Shown one piece after another: positions 1 through 16,345 of a stretch of 64,000 nucleotides of DNA. The stretch comes from Lates calcarifer (lineage: Eukaryota > Chordata > Actinopteri > Centropomidae). The DNA lies in NCBI RefSeq assembly GCF_001640805.2, contig NC_066843.1:11388036-11452035 (forward strand). Direction: 5' to 3'. The first letter of the stretch is position 1, and each line of letters starts with the position of its first letter. A model generated the notes under the pieces. The model did no database searches and was not told the origin of the DNA. It saw only the letters and a list, made by a program, of their open reading frames with translations. A program made the translations under genes and the position numbers.

Positions 1-2
1 AT

Positions 3-893
3 CCATTGACATGGTTGTCCAAAAAATCCTCTGAGTATGGGAAGTACTTCAGTGAAGCTTATTCTACAGCACTTCTACACCCTGGGGAATCAATCCCAAA
101 CAATCTGACTCCTTTACAAAAACGCATGATCATCTATCATCTTGGTGGGGGTAATATAACATCCATCCTCTCCAAGCTAACTGACCAGAGAGATGCAGTA
201 CCTCTTCTAGAGAACATCCTCTCTCTCTACCCAAGCAATCCAATAAAGGCCAAATTTGGCCAGAGGGATATTGTCAATTACATAGTGGCCCACATTACTC
301 TGAACTGCTTGTCACCACAGGTTCCAAAGGTAGCTCCTCTTAAAACTCTACAGGCACTTTGTCATCAGTTCCCAGCTGATAAAAAGAAATGTGTACCAAG
401 TGCCCTGTTCTTGCTTACCTTGCTATTCTGGCCAGAGGATAATGACACAGACCATGAGAAAGAAAACAAATATGAAATTGTCCAATCAGCTGTTGAGCAC
501 ATGGAAAAAGGCTACTGGACCAAGATGAAGGACATTCCTCAGCGGAAGAGAAGACTTTACACCCATTTTTTTCTTGGCAATGGGAATGGATTGGATAAAT
601 TTGTCCACAAGAAAAAGTTTGAAAGAGTCACAAAGGTGGTGTCAGTCTCTGAGAAACGCATGAAATGGTTTAGGGGTGAGGCGTGGAAAAAACCTGAGAT
701 TGCTGAGATGTTGAAATGTGTTTCTGGATGGACTGAAGATGGAGTGGTGTACCTTGAGGGTCCTCAGAAAAAGAAGTTCAGTATACTGCCTCTTCATGTA
801 CCCTCAGTGCCTCATAGTAATGAAAACATCACCTTCTACCTGGGGTTCACATTCAGAGGCCCCGTTGCCTGCAACATCGTTGTGAAAAAATAG
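3..893 (+). CDS. SAMD9/SAMD9L-like protein, C-terminal part (5' end outside window)
   Basis: An open frame enters from the left edge and runs uninterrupted to a TAG at 891-893, about 296 codons. The translation resembles the C-terminal region of vertebrate SAMD9/SAMD9L (sterile alpha motif domain-containing 9-like): the helical stretch with PLQKRMIIYHLGGG, the segment HFFLGNGNGLDKFVHKKKF, and the end FYLGFTFRGPVACNIVV. In this family the N-terminal SAM domain, a central P-loop NTPase and C-terminal TPR/OB-like regions act in cytoplasmic innate immunity and growth restraint; only the last part is visible. A long intron-free frame fits the family, whose coding sequence usually lies in one large exon. 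The codon at 6-8 is TTG, so no start is in view. Fish genomes carry many SAMD9L-like copies, so the exact paralogue cannot be named. The family assignment rests on recognition of the sequence, not on a search. Confidence 0.82.
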   Translation, partial: PLTWLSKKSSEYGKYFSEAYSTALLHPGESIPNNLTPLQKRMIIYHLGGGNITSILSKLTDQRDAVPLLENILSLYPSNPIKAKFGQRDIVNYIVAHITLNCLSPQVPKVAPLKTLQALCHQFPADKKKCVPSALFLLTLLFWPEDNDTDHEKENKYEIVQSAVEHMEKGYWTKMKDIPQRKRRLYTHFFLGNGNGLDKFVHKKKFERVTKVVSVSEKRMKWFRGEAWKKPEIAEMLKCVSGWTEDGVVYLEGPQKKKFSILPLHVPSVPHSNENITFYLGFTFRGPVACNIVVKK

Positions 894-2417
894 TTTGTTC
901 TTGAACAATGATCCTGTCACTTGCTGAACCATGGATGTAGTATCCACCTCATTAACAAGAGCAAGAACAGATTGTGATGATAAAGTTCAAAACACACAAA
1001 CCCTTCTTTGTCAGTTTGTTAAGCAGGCAATGTTTGTAAAAGACAGGACTTAAAATGTTGACATGAGTATTGCATTGTTTTGTAAGATGTAATATGGTTT
1101 TGATATACAATATATTACTGTTTTTTTCTCTCTCGTACTTGGATATGTATGTAAGTGAACTCAAAAACACAGCTAAAGTGTTAAATTTATCAACCAGTCT
1201 TTGTTTATACTATATATGAATGTATCTAACCTTTGCTATGACATGATTCACTCTGGATTCCCAAAGGGATAACAATGTAAATAGGATTTCTACTTTACAG
1301 CTCAATATTAACTTCCAAGTCTTTGTTAAGACCTGTGTTTAGAACCTTGTTATTTTTGATTGTTGTTTGTAGATCCAGTTCAGATGGACTTCAGTTCACA
1401 TCTGGCACGATAGCTTACACTCACTCTCCAGGATACAATATAGAAAGCAGGGGAGTTAAATGCAACTATCAAAAAACAAAATAATTCTCCTGGGGAGTGT
1501 ATTAGTGTGCAAAACATGTTAACATGAGCTAAAGAGAAAAATTATCAACAGTTGGAGAAGTTAAGAAATATTTTGACTGTATAAACTATGTCATCAAATA
1601 CAATAAAACTTCAAGTTATACTTTTATAATGTCATTCCTTAAACAAACTAAATCAGCCTTTTCAAGTTCAGCTGATAGTGACAGTCTTCTCAGAGGAAAT
1701 AATTTCATCGTGCAACAACTGGCAACTTTTTGAGCCAGACTAGTTAGGCTTGTACTTAATAAAAGATGTACACAAATTGACACTCCACACCAAGCTTTTA
1801 AATCACTAATTGAGTGCATGTACACAAAATAAAGTACTTGGATTATATTCACAGTTACATGATGTCTGCATGTCATACTGTAAATTCAAATAGATCACCA
1901 ATATAATGACAACAGTCAAAGTAAAATTATAAATTAACTTTAAATTTAAAAAATAAAACTGATGAACGGATGTTCATGTTTTGGAATTTTTTTTGTTTTA
2001 TGGCTGAAATAAATAATTTTTCTCCGAGTCTTTCCTCAATAAAACAGGGAGATGAAAAAGTCACAGCAGTAGTTTTGAGCACTTTTGTCCTAGTAGGCTT
2101 GCCTTAGTTTAATGTTTGTATGTCGCTACGTTTCTTGCAGGCATGTAATGTTGCTGTAGCCCTCATATTTTATCTATATCAAATACTGCGTGTTCCGCTG
2201 TGTTTTAACAAAATGTATTTCTGCCACTGCTCACAGGTAATTTACTCGGAGGGAACAGCTAAATGAAATATCCGCACTGAACTGCTTCATAGCTAACTAG
2301 CTAACAGCTAAGTAACTAGGGCAAATGCAGTTGCCACTGAGCCAATAAAAACAGTTCAGCGTCCACAAAATGAACAAAACTGTGAGTGTGATTGGTTCTC
2401 CGTTAACTAAATGCTCG
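894..2417. other. SAMD9L-like 3' UTR, then intergenic DNA before gaa
   Basis: AT-rich sequence with no coding frame I can support. AATAAA hexamers occur at 1602-1607 and 1758-1763, with more between about 1825 and 2045, so the SAMD9L-like transcript probably ends within this stretch. Several AATAAA runs after 1900 sit in A-rich sequence and may be chance. The last 200 bases probably belong to the gaa promoter. Confidence 0.5.
1602..1607 (+). terminator. Candidate poly(A) signal of the SAMD9L-like gene
   Basis: First canonical AATAAA downstream of the stop codon at 891-893, about 710 bases into the presumed 3' UTR. A second AATAAA follows at 1758-1763. Which one is used cannot be seen from sequence. 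Confidence 0.4.
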
Positions 2418-2540
2418 TGATGGCTTATTGTAATAGCCACAGCTTACTGTACTTTTGAATATGTACACCATACGAGACTCAAAGCGTGTGTTGCAGAGTT
2501 AAAGTTCCCTCTACCCTGGCAGTGGACTTTTGGTGAAAAT
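2335..2540 (+). promoter_or_regulatory. gaa: Probable gaa promoter and 5' leader
   Basis: A CCAAT box (2342-2346) and an inverted one, ATTGG (2391-2395), lie 150-200 bases upstream of the gaa start. There is no obvious TATA box and no CpG-rich block. In the gaa frame, a TGA at 2418-2420 is followed by open codons with no ATG until 2541, which supports 2541 as the start if this leader is unspliced. I did not see a CLEAR/TFEB palindrome (GTCACGTGAC), which many lysosomal genes carry. The transcription start is not determined. Confidence 0.4.
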
Positions 2541-10167
<7,627 letters not shown>

Positions 10168-11330
10168 TGCTCTGAACACCGTTACCTATGAGCCCTCAGG
10201 AGCCTTAGCATTCTGCACAGCTGCTGAAAATACCAGCTGCATTTTTATGCACTGACACCTGCTGATTTCCTTGAGCTGTCTCAACCACTAACAGAGCTGA
10301 GTATGCTCACTACATTTGCTCTGTCTCATTTTCTGAATTAGCAGCTTTTGTATGCAGGTATTTAAAAATATGATCATTTCAAACCACGGGTGCCATCACC
10401 TTCATTTGAAGGCAATTTTTGCTGCTAACTGCTTCACTGAATTAAGACAGTTTAATGCCTTATGATTGTATATAGTTTTTTATAACTATTTATAGTCCTT
10501 TGTATTGTATATGTTTGTATGTCTTTGTTTCTAAAGAGCATTGCCAATAGAAACAGTGAAAACACATCATTGTGTCTGCGTTTACAGTGCAATTGAGTGT
10601 CTATCAGATAGTTTTAATTTGCCCATTGTTCACAATGACTCTTGTTGACGTTGCATATGTTGTTTCATGCTCTCTTCATTAATTTTACCCTGAGATTGGA
10701 TTCCTCACATCAGTTTATGTCATTTCGTTTTATCAACATAATAGTTTGACACAGTTAATGTGCTGTCAGGCAACAAACTGTGCTAAAGTAGTTTTGATTC
10801 ATCATGCAGTCTTGTGTGGATGACTACTGTATAGCATTTGTATGTACCACCACTTGTGTAAATATATACTTTAAATTATTTGTTTTACTTTTAATAGGAA
10901 AATAGCTTATTTCTACCTCCAAATCAGGCAAACAATTTAAAACTGAGTGAAAACACAAGATTTTAAAAATATAACTTGAATGTTATTATTTATTGTTTAT
11001 TATTTTACTGATGGGGGAAATATTTACTGCCTTGACTAAAACATGTTTTAAACAGAGAGGTAAAGCCTTCAGCAGCCGTGACGAGATGCTCTGACTCCAG
11101 CTCTGGTCCTGATGATGAACCAACTGCATTCAAGCTTTTGCCAGTGACCTTAAAAACGTCACTTATGATGAAAAAAGGTCAGATTTTTTATGGTAGGCTG
11201 GGTCGGATGGTGACTTTGGTTCACGTAAAAAAATCTATTTGTTTGTATTTCAGTGTGTTGTCATGCTCTGATTTCCTCCGTGTTTGCTATCCGAGATCTA
11301 AAATTCCCGGTTTGTGTGACAGAAAAAGCC
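10168..11330. other. gaa 3' UTR and spacer to the tbc1d16 promoter
   Basis: AT-rich, no credible coding sequence. I found no canonical AATAAA before 11040, so gaa probably uses a variant hexamer (for example AATATA near 10861). An open frame at 11078-11422 has no protein-like composition or recognisable similarity and is not called as a gene. Confidence 0.5.
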
Positions 11331-11339
11331 TTTGGCGTT

Positions 11340-11550
11340 CCGGAAGCAGGGAAATCTGGGGGATTGGTTTGGAGCTGCTAAATCAAGTTAGACACACAAA
11401 AGCAAATTATTACCGGAAGTGAGACACTTTTGATTTACAAGTTAAAGCTCCTGCACAGCATTCCTAAAAGCGGAGGGTTTACTTTGAAAGTTCCAACCGG
11501 AAGTGTAGTTTTTGCTCTAGGAACAGCAGCAGTCAGACGTGTGGTGTCAC
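11340..11550 (+). promoter_or_regulatory. tbc1d16: tbc1d16 promoter region with three CCGGAAG (ETS-type) motifs
   Basis: CCGGAAG occurs at 11340-11346, 11413-11419 and 11497-11503, the last two as CCGGAAGTG, the GABPA/ETS core typical of TATA-less promoters. It lies just upstream of GC-richer sequence ending in a splice donor at 11716, which suggests transcription starts around 11500-11600. Confidence 0.55.
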
Positions 11551-11715
11551 TGTCGGAAAACACAGGGGGTACAATCAACACCACAGTCCCTTAACACCTG
11601 TGCTAAATCCGGAGGGAAAGAAGCGAAACGACGCCGGTACGTGCTGCTCGGTCCCTGCCTGCCCGGTGACATGGCTGTCCGATATGGGCTGTAGACTCCT
11701 GCGGCGGGACTGAAG
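11550..11715 (+). other. tbc1d16: Probable tbc1d16 non-coding first exon (5' UTR); 5' end not defined
   Basis: GC-richer block ending in CTGAAG|GTGAGA, a good donor at 11716. It carries a short upstream ORF (11671-11694). No splice-compatible in-frame ATG is present, so translation would begin in a later exon. The start coordinate is a guess from the ETS cluster. Confidence 0.5.
11671..11694 (+). promoter_or_regulatory. Short upstream ORF in the tbc1d16 leader
   Basis: ATG GCT GTC CGA TAT GGG CTG TAG, 7 codons plus stop, with G at -3 and G at +4. It closes before the exon end and could reduce or gate initiation downstream. Confidence 0.4.
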
Positions 11716-12110
11716 GTGAGAGCTCAGCCGCTTGGCCCCGCTTCTCTACACGCTGCTGATTATTCATTTATTTCTCCTGCTGAAACAGGTGTATGCCAAC
11801 AGCCGAAGGAGGATACATTTGTCCGGTACGAGCGAAATATGTGTCACTGTTGTCGTTTGTTTGTTCTGCTTAAACAAACTTTAAAGTTGCCCGTAAACGT
11901 GGACACCGTGAAATGTTACTAGCAAAGGATTTCGGCCATAGTCTCGGCGGCTAAACTAAAATATTTATACTCGAGATGGTACAGATAGAGTCCCGGGCTG
12001 CTCCGGCCAGAACCCCACACTAAATATTAGTATGGGCCTGTGTGAAAATAATGCTGCGGTGGCAAAAACCGTGTCCCAGCCATCCTGCCCTCTCCTCCTC
12101 CCCCTGTCAG

Positions 12111-12241
12111 GCGGATGCTGGCTGTCAGACCCAGTCTAAAGAGAGCTGATGGAGCCCCCGACATCATGGCACGCCTCTGCTACACAGGCTACACTGTTAC
12201 TGTTACTAGTGGGGCATTTCCCCCCCAGCTACAGCAGCCAG
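12111..12241 (+). CDS. tbc1d16: Candidate alternative exon giving tbc1d16 an N-terminal extension
   Basis: A strong polypyrimidine tract and CAG acceptor (12108-12110) precede 131 bases that end in a good donor (CCAG|GTCAGT at 12242). An open frame from ATG 12115 (42 codons) or from ATG 12166 (A at -3, G at +4) leaves one base that joins the exon at 16133 exactly in the frame of the known start. The joint adds E-D-G-P-S-V-P-V-P-E-E before MSLGRLL with no stop. If the leader exon ending at 11715 is spliced on, a TGA lies immediately upstream, so 12115 would be the first in-frame ATG. The extension would be 53 residues from 12115 or 36 from 12166. I do not recognise the peptide. Acceptor, donor, phase and open frame are seen in the sequence; use in transcripts is inference. 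Confidence 0.4.
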
Positions 12242-12264
12242 GTCAGTACCCTTAGTCCTCCCTT

Positions 12265-12298
12265 ATAATGTGGGTAGAGTAGGGTTTACCCACATTAT
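12265..12298. repeat. 12-bp perfect inverted repeat with 10-base loop
   Basis: ATAATGTGGGTA (12265-12276) pairs exactly with TACCCACATTAT (12287-12298), 24 bases after the candidate exon donor. No MITE ends are obvious. Confidence 0.8.
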
Positions 12299-14396
12299 GG
12301 GACTGACACATACACCTTTGACCTGTATTTACAGGATACACTGACTGACCAGACAAACAGTAACTCGTGTGCACTGTAATGCAGTTTAATGTAACAGTTT
12401 GGCACAGATACAATCTGTGTGAAACTCAAAATTTTCCACTGATGATGGTATCTTTTGGAGAGGAAGTGATCCACCTCAGTGGAAATTCTTGAGGCTGTAA
12501 GTGGCTGTGTTTTTGCATAGGAATGCATTGTATGTGTACTGAGTATTTTGTACGTTTCAGGTGGAAAAAATATTGTATTGCACGACACTGTGCACATATT
12601 CATATTCTTCTGGTCACCAAATAAGGGCGAGGAAACAAATTTTAAAAGTTAAATTGCCTGGTTGAAGCAAGATTTTTGAAATATGAACAATCTAACAGCT
12701 TAAGATTTTTTTCCATTAACACATTTAATTAGAATCCCTTAAATTTAAATATTTAAAAAATCTGAGCGGGACATTTCATAGTTGAAAAATAAACTTGTAA
12801 GTTTTCCCTGGTAGACAGATGGTATCTAAATTACCACAAGCATATCTTTTGCATTTCAGTATTGCAGTTTCTTACTACTTCTCAGCTGACATACAGTGTA
12901 CTGTGCAGTCCTGCTGCAGGACTCCATGTTCATCTTGTCTGTATGACTGCCTGTATGTTTGGGCTTATTCTCATACTGCAGAATGAATTTGGCACCGACC
13001 AGACGCCCCCTGATGGTTTGGATAAGACTCTAAATATCTAAAGTGCACCAAACTACTATATAAATACTGTTCATACTCATATATCTAAGATAAGGTAATA
13101 TCAGTCGATACATCTGTCCAGCAAATTAAATCCTAAATTTTATGACTGTAGAACCATTTAACTCAACAAAGTTTAATCACAGATCTGAGCACAATTTATC
13201 ATTTTTCCTCAACCAGAAGTTTGTAGTCACTCTTGTTTCTTCATGAAAATCAGCAAATAAAATTTAAATTTTAGCCACCTTTTAATTTCCTATTCCATCA
13301 CTCAATACTAGCTGGTGGTTGCAGGGATTATGTGTACTAAAAGTTTATTTTGAAAAGGTGTTCAAATGGGTGTATTTAAATTTTAAGGAACACTGTTTAT
13401 TACTTTATGACATGAAGCTCAATATAACACTCTACCTGTATGGGAGATATGTTTAATGTGCTTTGATATGTGGTAAAGCCTTAAATATATACATACAACA
13501 CCACTGAGCCAACCGTAAAGTTTTCTTGTGCAGTCCACAAGAACCTTGTTTTTCAGGCTTCTTTGTGGCTGCTCTCTTTTCAGCTGCCCCAGGCATGTTG
13601 GTATACAGTACAGATGAAAGGGGTGGGGGTGGGGTGCTCTGTATTGCCTCGTCCATTCAAATGTCACCATGACAGCTTAATTAAGGTAGCCCAGAGGTGA
13701 GAAGCTGAGACCCTGGAAGCTTGTCGCTTCTTTACTTGCAGCTTAATTTCCATGGTGTAGGTTTCGGGTTCTTATTAAAAGTCTCTCTTTTTTGGCAGGC
13801 AGTCTCTCAAAGGTTTGTGAAAAATGTGAAGTATTGTGTAGGTCACAGCGGCAGTAGACAGAGTTTAGGATGGTGTTTCCGTCCCATGGATGTGAGTCAT
13901 TTGATAAAAGAGTGAAAGGTCAGAGAGGAGAGGCAGTGTGTGAGAGCACTGAGGTGTTGACAGAATAAAAGATGAAGCGCGAGGAAAGGAGTGTGTCCTT
14001 TAACAGCCTGCATGAACGAGCCCTATCAAACTGACCTGGGTCACCCTGTAATCACACACAGACCAAAAATAACCACTGCATAGTAGAATTTGTTGTTGCT
14101 GTTACAAGGCTGCTGGACACAGTTGTTTATCATGTCGAAAATCCCAGCCTGTCATTATGCACATGATGCTCAGGTAGCATGTTTTTCAGTGTGTGTGTCT
14201 TGCAGGAATGCAGAGTCAGAGTAGGTAGACACTGTTAGTCCATTCTGGCTTATTTACAAGTGGATTAGTCTAGTGCTGTTGAAGCAGCTAGCATGCAAAT
14301 ATCCCAGTGTCCGTTAATGTTCAGCAGTAGTCTAATGTTGGATAACTTTATATTTTCAGACTTAAAACATCTTCTACCTGAAATAAAAATCAGTAA

Positions 14397-15055
14397 GTCA
14401 GTTAATCAATTATCTTTTTTTGGATTAAGATTTATTGTTTCAGCCACTGATTAAGTAAAAATGCAAAACATACTGGCTCCAGCTTTTTAATTGTGACAAT
14501 TTGCTGTTTTATAAAATTTAAAAATGAACTTATCTTTGGATTTTGAAGTGTGTGTTGGACAACGCAGGATGAATTAAAACATCAGAAGGTGCAATGGGCA
14601 TATTTCACTACTTTTTTGACATTTGATTAGGTTTTCCACAAAACAGACATCTTCCTAGTTGACTAGTCCTTTAGGATATTAATTTAATTAATTAAATATC
14701 TGTTTTTTCGGGGGGGCAACAGAAAATGGTTAGAGTTCCAGGGCTGAGAAACTCTGTTCTACATTACATAGAATTACAATACTGTAATAATAAGCCTTTA
14801 AAATCTAAACTTTACAAGTGTACACACAAAGTGACTCATCTGTTAACGACACTGGCAAAAGCAGAATTTATTCTGACCGTGCCGGAACAACCAGCAAGGT
14901 GACTGAACATTTTGCGACCAACCAGCCAATCAGAACTTGACTCTTCTCATCAACTAATGTTTGGTCGACTATTACAGGGAGCAGCCCTACATCTGATGGA
15001 TTAAACGATTAATCCATTAATCTAAAAAGACGATGAAATTAATCTCTAGTTGCAG
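14397..15055 (-). mobile_element. Degenerate MITE split by a second MITE
   Basis: Both flanks read as the minus-strand copy of a common fish MITE: left part with TTGTTTCAGCCACTGATTAA and an internal GCAATGGGCATATTTCACTA; right part with AAACGATTAATCCATTAATC and the terminus CTAGTTGCAG. They are separated by the element at about 14650-14988. Outer limits are approximate because the copy is diverged. A plus-strand copy lies at 26057. Confidence 0.6.
14650..14988 (-). mobile_element. hAT-like MITE inserted inside an older MITE
   Basis: The right end reads TTGGTCGACTATTACAGGGA then GCAGCCCT; the left end has GTTGACTAGTCC. This is the minus strand of a GGGCTGCTCCCT...TAGTCGACC-type non-autonomous element. 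The left boundary and target-site duplication are not clear. Confidence 0.5.
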
Positions 15056-16135
15056 AAACACCCACAGTCCTATTTTCTTAAGGCCAAATGATGGCCCACT
15101 GTATGTGCCCTCTCCAGGCTCCTGCCTGGATTTCATGCCAGCGGCCTTCCTGTCTGGAGCCTGGCATCAGGAAGTGGGGTGCCTGCTTAATCAGGCAGAG
15201 GTAAACATGCCCTCTGAGGAAAAAGGAGGGAACATTCCTCAGACAGAGCAGGGAATATGTGTTCAGTGTGAGTGTTCAGCCAACAGGAGAACAAGGTTCC
15301 ACTGTACTAAAGATACAGACATGTCAAAACAAAAGAAAGAAATCTGATCAATTGGTTCTATTGTATGTGAGGGGATCCAACAGAAACAAAAAACTAAAAG
15401 AAAAAAAGTTTGACTTTATTTGCTTTTAATGTTCTTTGAACCTGAAAACTAAGATCCTATCCAAACCTTTACAAAGAAGAAAGCATTCAACAGCACACCA
15501 CGCTGCAGCATCAAAAGAGCTGGTTCACTTTGCTCAACATGAAGTTTTGTCTCATCACACAAGGAAGCAGAAAAGTTAAACACTGGTGGTGTGACACGCT
15601 GATCCCAGTTCAGCTCTGATGACGATGACATCTGTTGGCTACTGATAACTGCTTAGAATTTCACACGGATGAAGTGAAGTGTATTTGCACATGTCTTTGT
15701 GTGTGTGTGTACATACCGGTGTGCATGCTGTTTATAAAAGGAGGGGCATGTTCAGTTACACAGCAGTACAGTATCCACAGAACCTGTGAGCGTGTTAGTA
15801 GGCGCAGGTGTGGGCAAAGAAAATGTGGCACAGGGAAATGCTGAACAAGTACAGAGGGGAGGGGATCCTGGGGTTGAGCGCTGCAGTAAGGACACTGCAG
15901 TAAATACAAGCACACATGTGATGGAGGAGGTGAAGTGTAGGTGACTGTGCGCAGCCCTGTGGTGCCAAGATTTGTCTTTAAAAGATTAACCTGACTGTTA
16001 TGTTTCCTTTTTTCTCTCATGTCATCCTCCCTTCCTGCTCTTTAACACTCCCTCACCATTTCTGTCATGGACTGTCCTCCCTCTTTCTTCTTCCTCAAAC
16101 TCCCTGCTCTACTCCCAAATCCCCACACTCAGAGG

Positions 16136-16219
16136 ATGGGCCCAGTGTCCCAGTACCTGAGGAGATGTCTCTGGGTCGGCTCCTGCGGCGTGCCTCCTCC
16201 AAGGCCTCCGACCTCCTGA
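16136..16219 (+). promoter_or_regulatory. Out-of-frame upstream ORF overlapping the tbc1d16 start
   Basis: ATG at 16136 (GAGGATGG; A at -3, G at +4) opens a 27-codon frame ending at TGA 16217-16219, one frame off the main start at 16165, which has G at -3 and T at +4. Ribosomes would have to leak past it to make the standard protein from the short leader. Confidence 0.45.
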
Positions 16220-16345
16220 CCTTTAACCCCGGGGCGGGGGGCTCATCGTTACGCTCGGGCCTGGATGGCGAGATCATCTTCTCCAAAAATAATGTTTGTG
16301 TGCACCCTGCGGAGCCCCTGCCTGGCCTGGCTGAGCACCACCCAG
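16165..16345 (+). CDS. tbc1d16: tbc1d16 coding exon 1
   Basis: The exon begins at 16133 after CACTCAG with a 32-base leader part; coding starts at ATG 16165. Encodes MSLGRLLRRASSKASDLLTF, then DGEIIFSKNNVCVHP to LAEHHP. One base carries over to Gly. Donor GTTAGG. Confidence 0.95.

Larger units (their letters stand above)
11716..16132 (+). other. tbc1d16: tbc1d16 intron 1 (4.4 kb)
   Basis: Runs from the donor at 11716 to the acceptor at 16131-16132 when the optional exon at 12111-12241 is skipped. It contains a 12-bp hairpin (12265-12298), a nested pair of MITEs (about 14397-15055) and short GT runs. No other coding frame is supported. Confidence 0.55.

Noticed and set aside
2335..2540. TFEB/CLEAR motif at the gaa promoter
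   Set aside because: Searched by eye for GTCACGTGAC-type sequence and found none; the only CACGTG nearby lies inside the coding exon.
11078..11422. 114-codon plus-strand frame between gaa and tbc1d16
   Set aside because: No family resemblance; it overlaps the ETS-type promoter motifs and is better explained as non-coding.
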